A stretch of DNA of 64,000 bases from Mycobacterium sp. UM_CSW. Its GTDB lineage: Bacteria > Actinomycetota > Actinomycetes > Mycobacteriales > Mycobacteriaceae. The notes beneath the pieces were generated by a model. That model did not search any database. It saw only the letters and a list, made by a program, of their open reading frames with translations, and was not told where the DNA came from. The position numbers and the translations under genes are program-made. Below are positions 42,361 through 51,172 of this stretch, one piece after another; the first letter of the stretch is position 1; every line of letters begins with the position of its first letter. The stretch is taken from assembly GCF_000455205.1 (NCBI RefSeq), contig NZ_AUWQ01000034.1, positions 1 to 64,000 on the forward strand. Reading direction: 5' to 3'.

Positions 42361-42771
42361 ATGCAAAGAGAGACAACGGAAATGAAGCCACAGCAGATAA
42401 CACGGCTTGCAATACTCATCACTTCAAAGCGAGTGGCTGCTGGTCTTAGTACCAGCGAAGTCGCCCGCCGCGCACACGTCGACAAAGCGACCGTATCCCG
42501 CATCGAGCATGGACAAATCTTGAGCCCGAAAGCCAAAAGCCTGCAAGCCATCGGCCACGTGTTGGGCATCCCCGCGAGCGAGCTGTTCGCGATTGCCCCA
42601 TGGGTGACGCCCCAAGAACTGCCGACCATCCGCCCATACCTGCGTACTAAATACCGAGAGTTACCTCCCGCCGCAGTGCAAGAAATTGAGACCTACTTCA
42701 ACGACGTCGCGCGCAAGCATGGAATCAGCTTCGATCCCAACGATGGCCCGCTCGACGGCGAAGACGAATAA
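42361..42771 (+). CDS. XRE-family HTH repressor
   Basis: A 136-residue protein with a Cro/CI-type HTH in residues 12-68: ILITSKRVAAGLSTSEVARR, AHVDKATVSRIEHGQILSPK. The following acidic C-terminal part lacks a peptidase domain. It has no ribosome site and a short leader. It is paired with an ImmA/IrrE protease gene 54 bp downstream, as in ICEBs1 ImmR/ImmA, where the protease cuts the repressor after DNA damage. It is the best candidate to bind the CGTTGM palindromes. Confidence 0.85.
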   Translation: MQRETTEMKPQQITRLAILITSKRVAAGLSTSEVARRAHVDKATVSRIEHGQILSPKAKSLQAIGHVLGIPASELFAIAPWVTPQELPTIRPYLRTKYRELPPAAVQEIETYFNDVARKHGISFDPNDGPLDGEDE

Positions 42772-42825
42772 CGATATAGCGCAACGTAATTACCCCGCAC
42801 CACATAGCGGAAAGGAGGTGGGATC

Positions 42826-43461
42826 ATGTCGCATCAAACTAATCAACGACGCTCGGCCAACGTACTCGGCGCACTTCGAGCCATCATCCCAAACCGGGAC
42901 AACATCACCTACGCCGAGGCCCTGCGAATCGCCGAACTCCAAGCCAACAAGCTTCTCAACCTGAGCAGGATCACTGAACCTTCTGTGCCATCAGAGGTCA
43001 TCACGACACTGCCAAATGTGAAGATCGAATTAATCAAGAGCGTCGCCTCGGGCGCCAGCTTCTGGGACAAGCAGCGGCGGACGTGGGTAATCCACTTGTC
43101 GCGGTCCGACTCACGCTGCCGCTGCCGTTTCACTCTGGCTCATGAGTTCAAGCACATCATCGACCACGGCAGCCGGCGCATGCTCTATCGCGGTAGCCGA
43201 AGAACGAGCGCTGAGACCCAGGCAGAGCGCGTTGCCGACTACTTCGCCGGTTGCCTGCTCGTTCCGCGCCGGTTACTCACGCGTGCCTGGCACAACGGAG
43301 TACACAAGACCTGCGACCTCGCAAAGCTGTTCTGTGTCAGCGAGCAGGCAATTAGTGTGCGGCTTCGCCAAACACGGCTGGTTCAGAGAACACCATGCCC
43401 GCCCGTCGCGGACAGCACTAACACACCGGAGCCGGAAACATCGCCAGAGGAGACAGCATAG
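42826..43461 (+). CDS. ImmA/IrrE-family metallopeptidase
   Basis: A 211-residue protein with a zinc motif HEXXH in LAHEFKHIIDHGS near residue 105, and a downstream Glu in AERVADYFAGCLLVPR near residue 138 that completes the site. The motif is in the order typical of IrrE/ImmA. AAAGGAGGTG precedes the ATG. It shares one base with the integrase gene start. It likely cleaves the XRE repressor and so switches on the element. Confidence 0.85.
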   Translation: MSHQTNQRRSANVLGALRAIIPNRDNITYAEALRIAELQANKLLNLSRITEPSVPSEVITTLPNVKIELIKSVASGASFWDKQRRTWVIHLSRSDSRCRCRFTLAHEFKHIIDHGSRRMLYRGSRRTSAETQAERVADYFAGCLLVPRRLLTRAWHNGVHKTCDLAKLFCVSEQAISVRLRQTRLVQRTPCPPVADSTNTPEPETSPEETA

Positions 43462-45371
43462 TGAGCGGTCCTGATGTCGTAAACGTTGACAATGCGGTCC
43501 TCGATAACGGCGAGGCTCAGGGCGTCAAACGCGCCATCATCTACCTCCGTGTCTCCACTGCGCGCCAAGCATCGAAAGATGGTGAAGCCGAAGGCTATTC
43601 CATCCCGGCCCAGCGCACAGCTTGCATCAAGAAGGCCGGTGAGCTCGGGTCTGTTGCGGTCGAGGAGTATGTGGATGCTGGCGCGTCGGCTCGCTCGGCA
43701 GATCGGGACGGGTTGCAAGCGATGCTGGCACGTCTGGCGGACGGCTCCTTGCCATCCGTGGACTACGTCATCGTGCACAAGCTGGACCGCCTCGCTCGTG
43801 ACCGTGCCGACGACGTTGCCATCCTGCTGGGCATCCGTAAGGCCGGTGCGACCCTGGTCTCCGTCTCGGAGCAAATCGACGAAACCCCTGCTGGGACACT
43901 GATGCACGGCATTGTGGCGTCATTTGCCGAGTTCTACTCAAAGAATCTGTCTACAGAGGCTCGTAAAGGGCTTGAGGAGAAGGTCCGACGCGGAGGGACG
44001 CCCGGCTGGGCGCCAATCGGGTACCTCAATACAACGCAGCGGATCGATGGGAAGGAGATCAAGAGCGTCGTAATCGACGAGGATCGCGCACCGCACGTCC
44101 AGTGGGCTTTTGCTCGGTACGCCACCGGAGAGTGGAGCATTTCAGCTCTGCGCGATGCCTTGGAAGAACGAGGACTCAAGACCAAAGACACGACCAAATA
44201 TGCCGGCCAGCCTTTGAGCCACGCCCAGGTCCACCGCATGCTCACCCAGCCGTACTACCGCGGGCAGATCCGCTTCAAGGGTCTTCTCTTCGACGGCAAG
44301 CATCCGACATTAGTAGATGAGATCACCTGGCAGAAAGTGCAAGAAGTCCTTGCTTGCCGGCGCATCGCCGGAGACCGCTCCTGGCGGCATACGCACTACC
44401 TCAAAGGCAGTCTGCTCTGCGCACGTTGTGGCGGGAAGATCGGCTATGGCTGGTCCAAAGGCAAGGGCGGCCAGTACGAATATTTCTTTTGCCTAGGACG
44501 GCACACGGGCCGCACAGACTGCGACCTGCCCTATCTGCCGGTGAAGGCCATCGAGAAGAAGATTGCGGCCATTTGGTCTGGTATTCGCTTCGCCAGCACC
44601 GACCTCGACGGCATCAGGAACCGGGTGACCGAGGACTTCGATCTCATGCTTGCCGAGCAGGAAAGGCTCGCTGCAGAACAGCGGCGCCGACTCATCCAAC
44701 TGGAACGCCAGAAGAAGAAACTCATTGACGCGTACATGGCGGATGCTATGCCGGTGGAGGACCTCAGACAGCGGCAGACTGCCGTGGCGGCTGAAATCGC
44801 TGATGCCAGACGGTTGATCGCGGCATCAGATATACAGAGGGGCATAATCCTAAAGCGACTCGACGGCGTCTTAGCGCTACTTCGAAAGGCCAGAACGACC
44901 TACGACAAGGCCGTACCGCAAGAGCGGCAACTCCTAAACACTGCAATGTTCGAGCGGTTCGAGGTAGACAGCCGCGATGACGGCCCAACACGCAACGGCT
45001 GGACACCGCAGGAACCTCTCGTTGAGAAAGCAGAACTCACCGAGGTGGTGGATGCGGTCCTCGGCTACCACCCCGACGTTGCCTTGTGTGGGGTCGGCAC
45101 ACCGACGAACGGGACCACCTTAACGACCACGTTGGGCGGCCTGGGACAGTTCAGACGACGGGACCTGGCCGGTATCGTTCGGACGCCGCCGGGACGCCCC
45201 AATCGCGCCAAGATCGCCCAGAATCGTCGAAATAATCGGCGGGATCATGCAAGAACCCCCGTCGAACTTACGTTCGTCGGGGGTTCCAACGTGACTCATC
45301 TGGCGGTGGCGGAGGGATTTGAACCCCCGGACGGTTTTAGCCGTCTCTCGCTTTCAAGGCGAGTGCATTAG
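43461..45371 (+). CDS. int: Large serine integrase
   Basis: A 636-residue recombinase. The catalytic serine lies in IIYLRVSTARQ near residue 33, with the resolvase DRLARDRAD helix near residue 112. A recombinase domain starts at TPGWAPIGYLN near residue 180, a zinc ribbon (LLCARCGGKIGY, FFCLGR) near residue 320, and a coiled coil near residues 390-470. The GTG start abuts the protease stop. The last 14 codons lie beyond the att core in tRNA-Ser, antisense to it; the core supplies the nine before them. Excision would end the frame at a TAG right after the core. Confidence 0.9.
   Translation: MSGPDVVNVDNAVLDNGEAQGVKRAIIYLRVSTARQASKDGEAEGYSIPAQRTACIKKAGELGSVAVEEYVDAGASARSADRDGLQAMLARLADGSLPSVDYVIVHKLDRLARDRADDVAILLGIRKAGATLVSVSEQIDETPAGTLMHGIVASFAEFYSKNLSTEARKGLEEKVRRGGTPGWAPIGYLNTTQRIDGKEIKSVVIDEDRAPHVQWAFARYATGEWSISALRDALEERGLKTKDTTKYAGQPLSHAQVHRMLTQPYYRGQIRFKGLLFDGKHPTLVDEITWQKVQEVLACRRIAGDRSWRHTHYLKGSLLCARCGGKIGYGWSKGKGGQYEYFFCLGRHTGRTDCDLPYLPVKAIEKKIAAIWSGIRFASTDLDGIRNRVTEDFDLMLAEQERLAAEQRRRLIQLERQKKKLIDAYMADAMPVEDLRQRQTAVAAEIADARRLIAASDIQRGIILKRLDGVLALLRKARTTYDKAVPQERQLLNTAMFERFEVDSRDDGPTRNGWTPQEPLVEKAELTEVVDAVLGYHPDVALCGVGTPTNGTTLTTTLGGLGQFRRRDLAGIVRTPPGRPNRAKIAQNRRNNRRDHARTPVELTFVGGSNVTHLAVAEGFEPPDGFSRLSLSRRVH
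45301..45326. repeat. tRNA-proximal attachment-site copy (26-bp direct repeat)
   Basis: Identical to 9676-9701. It is the tRNA-Ser 3' end from the encoded CCA to the T loop. The junction preserves the tRNA. Confidence 0.9.
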
Positions 45372-45390
45372 GCCGCTCTGCCACGCCACC
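45301..45390 (-). tRNA. serT: tRNA-Ser (anticodon TGA), integration target
   Basis: A type II tRNA on the minus strand with acceptor stem GGTGGCG/CGCCACC, discriminator G and encoded CCA. The anticodon arm CTCGC-CTTGAAA-GCGAG gives TGA, and the variable arm is long (GACGG..CCGTC). The element is inserted at its 3' end and the tRNA is intact. Confidence 0.95.
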
Positions 45391-45427
45391 GCCCATAAGG
45401 GTAACGGGGACTAGTAACGTCGCCGTC

Positions 45428-46396
45428 ATGCGCGCGATTGTCGCCGAATCCCCCGACCAACTGTCCTGGCAAGAGGTGCCCGATGTCACCGCCGGCCCGG
45501 GCGAGGTGCTGATCAAGGTCACCGCGGCCGGCGTCAACCGCGCCGACGTGCTGCAGGCGGCCGGCAAGTACCCGCCCCCGCCGGGGGCCAGCGAGATCAT
45601 CGGCATGGAGGTGTCCGGCGTCGTCGCCGACGCCGGCTCGGGTGTGACGGAATGGCCGGTCGGACAAGAGGTTTGCGCGCTGCTGGCGGGCGGCGGCTAC
45701 GCCGAATACGTCGCCGTGCCCGCCGGCCAGGTGATGCCCGTCCCCGACGGGGTGGACCTGGTCGACGCCGCGGGGTTGCCGGAGGTGGCGTGCACGGTGT
45801 GGTCGAACCTGGTGATGGTCGCGCACCTGGGCAAGGGGCAGCTGCTGCTGATGCATGGCGGAGCCAGCGGCATCGGCACCCACGCGATCCAGGTCGCGCG
45901 GGCGCTGGGGGCCCGGGTGGCCGTCACCGCCGGGTCGGCGGAGAAGCTGGAGTTCTGCCGGCAGCTGGGCGCCGAGATCACCATCAACTACCGCGACGAG
46001 GACTTCGTCGCGCGCCTGCAGGAAAACGGCGGAGCTGACGTAATTTTCGACATCATGGGCGCCGCGTACCTGGACCGCAACATCGACGCGCTGGCCACCG
46101 ACGGCCAGCTGGTCATCATCGGCATGCAGGGCGGCATCAAGGGCGAGCTCAACATCGGCAAGCTGCTGGCCAAGCGGGCGCGGGTGATCGGCACCACGCT
46201 GCGGGCCCGGCCGGTGACCGGACCGAACAGCAAGACCGAGATCGTGCAGGCGGTGACGGCGTCGGTGTGGCCGATGATCGCCGAGGGCAAGGTCCGGGAG
46301 ATCATCGGCGCGCGCATGCCCATCCAGCAGGCCGGTGAGGCGCACCAGCAGTTGGTGGCGGGCAAGGTGACCGGAAAGATCGTGCTGACCGTCTAG
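45428..46396 (+). CDS. NAD(P)H quinone oxidoreductase, zinc-free MDR family
   Basis: A 322-residue medium-chain reductase equivalent to Rv3777. The N-terminal GroES-like domain starts MRAIVAESPDQLSWQEVP. The NADPH motif lies in LLMHGGASGIGTHAIQVARALG near residue 145. It lacks the catalytic zinc Cys/His set, so it is a quinone reductase of the zeta-crystallin group. It starts 37 bp past the tRNA and is the first host gene after the element. Confidence 0.85.
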   Translation: MRAIVAESPDQLSWQEVPDVTAGPGEVLIKVTAAGVNRADVLQAAGKYPPPPGASEIIGMEVSGVVADAGSGVTEWPVGQEVCALLAGGGYAEYVAVPAGQVMPVPDGVDLVDAAGLPEVACTVWSNLVMVAHLGKGQLLLMHGGASGIGTHAIQVARALGARVAVTAGSAEKLEFCRQLGAEITINYRDEDFVARLQENGGADVIFDIMGAAYLDRNIDALATDGQLVIIGMQGGIKGELNIGKLLAKRARVIGTTLRARPVTGPNSKTEIVQAVTASVWPMIAEGKVREIIGARMPIQQAGEAHQQLVAGKVTGKIVLTV

Positions 46397-46510
46397 TCAC
46401 GGCATTGCGAGTGAGTCCAGGGCGTCGCGTGTGCGCTCACGGCGACGACACGCCGACGAGGGCCGCGCAGTGTGCACACGGAAAAGCCGTGAGTGCACAC
46501 GAAAAGCCGC
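46397..46510. repeat. Short GC-rich repeat between convergent genes
   Basis: GTGCACACGGAAAAGCC (46472-46488) is repeated with one base missing at 46493-46508, with GTGAGT-type spacers. Such short interspersed units are common in mycobacteria. It may help terminate the convergent genes. Confidence 0.45.
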
Positions 46511-47707
46511 TCAGCCCAGCGACGCCAGCGCCCGCACCAGCTGGTCAACCTCGGCCGTCGTCGAGTAATGCGCCAGGCCGACGGTGACGGCGCCGCCGAC
46601 GTCGTTGACCCCCAGCACGTCCAGCGCGCGGGAGCTCTCGTTGGTGACGGCGAGAATGCCGTTGTCCGCCAAGCGTTGCACCACCCGCTCGGCGGGGACG
46701 TCCTGCAACGCGAAGCTGACGACCGGGATCTGCGACTCGGGCCGGCCGATCACCATCACCAGCGGCAGCGACCGCAACGACACCATCAGGTAGTCGAACA
46801 CCCGGTTCAGGTACGCGGTGGCCGACTGCGTCGAAACGGACAGGCGTTCGCGCCGGCTGCCGCGGGCCGACTCGTCGAGCGACGCGAGGTACTCGATGCT
46901 GGCGACCAACCCGGCCAGCAGGCCGAACTGATGGGCGCCGACCTCGAGGCGCGCCGGGCCGACGGCCTGGGGGTCGGACGAGACGGCGCTGAACGAGTTG
47001 ATCAGCGCTGGGTCGCGAAAGACCATCGCGCCGATCGGGGGACCGCCCCAAGCCAGGGCGTTGACCGCGACGACGTCGGCATCGGTCTCCTTGACGTCGA
47101 GCAGTCGGTACGGCGCCGCGGCGGAATGGTCGACCACCACCAGCCCGCCCACTTCGTGCACCAGCTTGGTCATCGCCCGCAGATCGGTGACCGTGCCCAG
47201 CGTCGCCGACGCCGACGCGACGGCGACCAGCCGCGTCGACTTCCCGATCAGGCTCTCCCACTGCCAGGTCGGCAGCTCACCGGTCTCGATGTCGATCTCG
47301 GCCCATTTCACCTTGGCGCCGTAGCGGTGTGCCGCGCGCAGCCAGGGCGCGATGTTGGCCTCGTCGTCCAGCCGGCTGACGATCACCTCGTAGCCTAGGC
47401 CGGCCCGCGACGACGACGCCTCGGCCAATGACGACAGCAGGATGGCGCGATCGGCGCCCAGCACGACACCCGCCGGGTCCGCGTTGAACAGGTCGGCGAC
47501 GGCCGCTCGCGCGGCCTCCAGCACGGCGGCGCTGCGCCGTGCCGACGGGTGCGCCCCCACCATGGTGGCGGCGGACCGGCGGAACGCCGTCGACACCGTC
47601 GTCGCCACGGAATCCGGGATGAGCATGCCGACCGGCGCGTCGAAGTGCACCCACCCGTCACCCAGCGACGGATGCAGTCCGCGCACCCGGGCGACGTCGT
47701 AAGCCAT
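46511..47707 (-). CDS. Class V PLP aminotransferase/cysteine-desulfurase-like (Rv3778c type)
   Basis: A 398-residue PLP enzyme, the same length as Rv3778c. [18 protein letters not shown] and [15 protein letters not shown] lie in the first third. An [21 protein letters not shown] motif near residue 190 holds the cofactor Asp, and the expected PLP-lysine position reads [14 protein letters not shown] near residue 220. That site has no lysine, so activity may differ from true desulfurases. The start at 47707 is used because upstream codons add no homology. Confidence 0.75.
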   Translation of the reverse strand: MAYDVARVRGLHPSLGDGWVHFDAPVGMLIPDSVATTVSTAFRRSAATMVGAHPSARRSAAVLEAARAAVADLFNADPAGVVLGADRAILLSSLAEASSSRAGLGYEVIVSRLDDEANIAPWLRAAHRYGAKVKWAEIDIETGELPTWQWESLIGKSTRLVAVASASATLGTVTDLRAMTKLVHEVGGLVVVDHSAAAPYRLLDVKETDADVVAVNALAWGGPPIGAMVFRDPALINSFSAVSSDPQAVGPARLEVGAHQFGLLAGLVASIEYLASLDESARGSRRERLSVSTQSATAYLNRVFDYLMVSLRSLPLVMVIGRPESQIPVVSFALQDVPAERVVQRLADNGILAVTNESSRALDVLGVNDVGGAVTVGLAHYSTTAEVDQLVRALASLG

Positions 47708-47829
47708 GACAGCCACCTTAAGGCTTCCGCAATTTCGCGAAAATTGTGACGGTAGCGGGTGCCCCCTCGGCGATCCAAGCCGCATGGTGGCTTGGCGAGC
47801 CGAGTCACCCGGGCGGCCATACTAGTCCA

Positions 47830-49800
47830 GTGGGACTGTGGACCGGAACGCTGATCGCACTGTTCTTGCTGATCGCGCCGGGTGTGATAGTCGCGCGCAT
47901 CACGCAGCTGACATGGCCGGTGGCCATCGCGGTTGGTCCTGCGCTGACGTACGGCGTTGTGGCGCTGGCGATTATCCCGCTCGGTGCGCTCGGCATCCCG
48001 TGGAACGGATGGACCGCGCTCGCCGCGCTGGCGGTGGTGTGTGTGGTGGCGACGGGTTTGCAGCTGGCGCTCGCCCGCTACCGCGACCCCGAGGCCGAGG
48101 CTCGCGGCGTCAGCCGATGGCCCGCGGTGACGGTGGCCGCCGGTGTGCTGTTGGGCGCGGCGCTGATCATGTGGGCCGGCTATCGCGGCCTCACGCACTG
48201 GCAGTCCATCCCCAGCACCTGGGACGCCGTCTGGCACGCCAACGAGGTGCGCTTCATGCTCGACACCGGTCAGGCGTCCTCGACCCACATGGGCGAACTC
48301 CGCAACGTCGAGACCCACCAACCGCTCTACTACCCGTCGGTGTTCCACGCGCTGACCGCGGTCTACTGTCAGCTCACCGGCGCGGCGCCCACCACCGGCT
48401 ACACCCTGAACTCGCTGGCCGCGTCGGTCTGGCTGTTTCCCTCCAGCGCGGCCACCCTCACCTGGTTCCTGCTGCGCCCCATCAGCAGCCAGTGGCGCGC
48501 CGCAAGCGTGTCCGCCACCGCCGCCGCGCTGTCGGCGTCGTTCACCTCGGTGCCCTACGTCGAGTTCGGCGTCGCGGCGATGCCCAACCTGGCCGCGTAC
48601 GGCGTCGCGATCCCGACGTTCGTGCTGATCGCCTCGACGCTGCGGCACCGCGACCGCATCCCGGCGGCCGTGCTGGCGCTGGTGGGCGTCCTTTCGGTGC
48701 ACCTGACCGGGGGGTTCATCGTCATCCTCTTCCTGCTGGCCTGGTGGCTGCTGGACGCGCTGTGGCATCCGGTGCGCGGCCGTCTCACCGACGCGCTGAC
48801 CCTGGCCGCCGTGGCCGTGCCCACCGCGGCGATCCTGGCGCCGCAATTCCTCGGCGTGCTGCGGCAGGCCGACATCATCGCCGGGCACGCGTTCCCCAGC
48901 TTCAAGAGCGTGAAGCAAGGGGTGATCGACGCGCTGCTGCTGCACACCCGCCACCTCAACGACTTCCCGACCCAATACAGCCTGGTGTTTCTGGCGTTCA
49001 TCGGCATGGCGATACTGCTGTACAAGAGGATCTGGTGGCCACCCGCCGTCTGGGTGGTGCTGACCGTGGCGACGATCTATTCCGGGGCGCCGTTTCGCAA
49101 TCCGCTCGGCCGCGCGATCGAGGTGTTCAGCCAGTTCTTCTACAACGACCCGCGCCGGCTCTCGGCGGTGGTGACGATGCTGGTGACGCCGATGGCGGGC
49201 ATCGCGCTGTTCGCGATCGTCGTGGGCTTCGTCGCCCTCGCCAAGCGGCTCACCGAGCGGTTCACCCGCCTGCCCTCCCCGGTCTGGACCGCGGCGACGG
49301 CGTTCCTGCTGGTGGCGGCCGTCCTGGTCGCCGGCCGGCAATATCTCTACCGGCACCTGGTGTTGTTCGGCGACAAGTACGACTCGGTGATCATCGACCA
49401 GCGAGACCTGATGGCGATGGCGTATCTGGCCAAGCTGCCCGGCGCCCGCAACACCCTGATCGGCAACTCCAACGTCGACGGCACCGCGTGGATGTACGCG
49501 GTGGCCGACCTCCACCCGCTGTGGACCCACTACGACTTCCCACAGCAGACGGGTCCGGGCTACTACCGCTACATCTTCTGGATTGCGGCACGCAGGGGTG
49601 AATCCGATCCCAAGGTGGTCGAGGCGATTAAAGCGCTCAATATCAGGTACATCCTGACTAGCGCGCCCAACGTCAGAGGGTTTGCCACACCCGAAGGACT
49701 AGTGTCTCTGGATAAGTCGAAGTCGTGGACGATGATCTACGACAATGGCGGGGCTCGAATCTTCGAATGGCGCGACGACAGCGCGGCGCCGCCCCCGTAG
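47830..49800 (+). CDS. Rv3779-like membrane glycosyltransferase (arabinogalactan GalN)
   Basis: A membrane protein of about 656 residues from GTG 47830, with more than ten hydrophobic segments and a GT-C-like layout. A periplasmic loop near residue 110 carries WDAVWHANEVRF, a possible acidic catalytic motif. The soluble C-terminal part follows. The M. tuberculosis homologue, Rv3779, is reported to transfer galactosamine to arabinogalactan from a polyprenyl-phosphate donor. It precedes bpa by 12 bp. The start is uncertain by about ten residues. Confidence 0.8.
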   Translation: MGLWTGTLIALFLLIAPGVIVARITQLTWPVAIAVGPALTYGVVALAIIPLGALGIPWNGWTALAALAVVCVVATGLQLALARYRDPEAEARGVSRWPAVTVAAGVLLGAALIMWAGYRGLTHWQSIPSTWDAVWHANEVRFMLDTGQASSTHMGELRNVETHQPLYYPSVFHALTAVYCQLTGAAPTTGYTLNSLAASVWLFPSSAATLTWFLLRPISSQWRAASVSATAAALSASFTSVPYVEFGVAAMPNLAAYGVAIPTFVLIASTLRHRDRIPAAVLALVGVLSVHLTGGFIVILFLLAWWLLDALWHPVRGRLTDALTLAAVAVPTAAILAPQFLGVLRQADIIAGHAFPSFKSVKQGVIDALLLHTRHLNDFPTQYSLVFLAFIGMAILLYKRIWWPPAVWVVLTVATIYSGAPFRNPLGRAIEVFSQFFYNDPRRLSAVVTMLVTPMAGIALFAIVVGFVALAKRLTERFTRLPSPVWTAATAFLLVAAVLVAGRQYLYRHLVLFGDKYDSVIIDQRDLMAMAYLAKLPGARNTLIGNSNVDGTAWMYAVADLHPLWTHYDFPQQTGPGYYRYIFWIAARRGESDPKVVEAIKALNIRYILTSAPNVRGFATPEGLVSLDKSKSWTMIYDNGGARIFEWRDDSAAPPP

Positions 49801-49812
49801 ACGCATAAGAGG

Positions 49813-50358
49813 ATGGTGAACGGATTGACTAACGGCAACGACGGCGCGGACGCCGACGGCATCGAGGTGATCGGCGGCGTCGACCCGCGGATCATGGCGC
49901 TCCACGACGCCGACAGTGACGCTGACTCCGACGAGCGCTCCCTCACCGACCTCGTCGAGCAGCCCGCCAAGGTGATGCGGATCGGCACGATGATCAAACA
50001 GCTGCTGGAGGAGGTGCGCGCCGCGCCGCTGGACGAGGCCAGCCGCAACCGGCTACGCGACATCCACGCCACCAGCATCCGCGAGCTCGAAGACGGCCTG
50101 GCGCCGGAACTGCGTGAGGAGCTCGACCGGCTCACCCTGCCGTTCAACGAGGACGCCGCGCCGTCCGACGCCGAGTTGCGCATCGCGCAAGCGCAGCTGG
50201 TCGGGTGGCTGGAAGGGCTGTTCCACGGCATCCAGACCGCGCTGTTCGCCCAGCAGATGGCCGCCCGCGCGCAACTGGAGCAGATGCGCCAGGGGGCGCT
50301 CCCGCCGGGTATCAGGTCGGGCCACGGCCCGGGTTCGGGCACCGGCCAATACCTGTAA
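49813..50358 (+). CDS. bpa: Bacterial proteasome activator Bpa/PafE
   Basis: A 181-residue protein nearly identical in its core to Rv3780. The acidic N-terminus is followed by the conserved helix bundle (KVMRIGTMIKQLLEEVRAA, then RLRDIHATSIRELEDGL). The C-terminus ends GQYL, the motif that docks into proteasome alpha-ring pockets and opens the gate. Bpa is an ATP-independent ring for degrading unfolded proteins. It lies 4 bp upstream of wzt. Confidence 0.95.
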   Translation: MVNGLTNGNDGADADGIEVIGGVDPRIMALHDADSDADSDERSLTDLVEQPAKVMRIGTMIKQLLEEVRAAPLDEASRNRLRDIHATSIRELEDGLAPELREELDRLTLPFNEDAAPSDAELRIAQAQLVGWLEGLFHGIQTALFAQQMAARAQLEQMRQGALPPGIRSGHGPGSGTGQYL

Positions 50359-50362
50359 GCAC

Positions 50363-51172
50363 ATGACGCTGCCGGGGCCGGGTCCGCATATCGAGACGCG
50401 CGACGCGTGGGTGGAATTTCCCATCTTCGACGCCAAATCGCGGTCGCTGAAGAAGGCGTTCCTGGGCAAGGCGGGCGGCACGATCGGTCGTAACAGTTCC
50501 AACGTTGTCGTCGTCGAGGCGTTGCGCGACATCACGATGAAGCTCGAGCTCGGTGACCGGGTCGGTCTCGTCGGCCACAATGGCGCCGGGAAATCGACTC
50601 TGCTCCGCCTACTTTCGGGCATCTACGAGCCCACCCGCGGCTGGGCGAAGGTCACCGGCCGGGTCGCGCCGGTGTTCGACCTCGGGGTCGGCATGGACCC
50701 GGAGATCTCGGGCTACGAGAACATCATCATCCGCGGCCTGTTCCTCGGGCAGACCCGAAAGCAGATGATGTCCAAGGTCGACGAGATCGCCGAGTTCACC
50801 GAGCTCGGCGACTACCTATCGATGCCGCTGCGCACCTACTCCACCGGGATGCGGGTCCGCCTGGCGATGGGCGTGGTCACCAGCATCGACCCCGAGATCC
50901 TGCTACTCGACGAGGGCATCGGTGCGGTGGACGCCGACTTCCTGAAGAAGGCCCAGACCCGGCTGCAGCGCCTGGTCGAGCGCTCCGGAATCCTGGTGTT
51001 CGCAAGCCATTCCAACGAGTTCCTGGCCCGGCTGTGCAAGACGGCGATGTGGATCGACCACGGCGTCATCCGCATGTCGGGCGGCATCGAGGACGTGGTG
51101 CGCGCGTACGAGGGCGAGGACGCGGCCCGGCACGTGCGCGAGGTGCTGGCCGAAACCGCCGGGCAGCCATGA
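50363..51172 (+). CDS. wzt: Wzt-type ABC transporter ATPase for galactan
   Basis: A 269-residue ATPase. Walker A is GLVGHNGAGKSTLLRLL near residue 72, followed by VFDLGVGMDPEISGYENI. The ABC signature lies in YSTGMRVRLAMG near residue 158 and Walker B in ILLLDEGIGAVD near residue 178. It matches Rv3781 (RfbE). With Wzm it flips lipid-linked galactan precursor across the membrane. Its stop overlaps glfT1 by ATGA. Confidence 0.9.
   Translation: MTLPGPGPHIETRDAWVEFPIFDAKSRSLKKAFLGKAGGTIGRNSSNVVVVEALRDITMKLELGDRVGLVGHNGAGKSTLLRLLSGIYEPTRGWAKVTGRVAPVFDLGVGMDPEISGYENIIIRGLFLGQTRKQMMSKVDEIAEFTELGDYLSMPLRTYSTGMRVRLAMGVVTSIDPEILLLDEGIGAVDADFLKKAQTRLQRLVERSGILVFASHSNEFLARLCKTAMWIDHGVIRMSGGIEDVVRAYEGEDAARHVREVLAETAGQP

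Larger units (their letters stand above)
9676..45326. mobile_element. Integrative (mobilizable) element in tRNA-Ser(TGA)
   Basis: The 26-bp sequence at 9676-9701 is repeated exactly at 45301-45326, where it forms the 3' end of an intact tRNA-Ser from CCA to the T loop. The serine integrase is the last gene before the right copy. Inside the repeats the gene content is accessory (defence, arsenic, mobility) and the base composition is more mixed and often more AT-rich. Outside them gene order follows the conserved mycobacterial chromosome. No tyrosine integrase, capsid genes or mating-pair genes were found. With a coupling-type ATPase and a replication-relaxation protein it is best called an integrative mobilizable element. 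Confidence 0.85.

Noticed and set aside
9676-45326. Prophage
   Set aside because: No capsid, portal, terminase, tail or lysis genes were found; mobility and defence genes dominate.
47395-49530. Long open frame on the minus strand (711 residues)
   Set aside because: It is antisense to the Rv3779-like membrane gene, with a His/Arg/Gln-biased composition typical of shadows.
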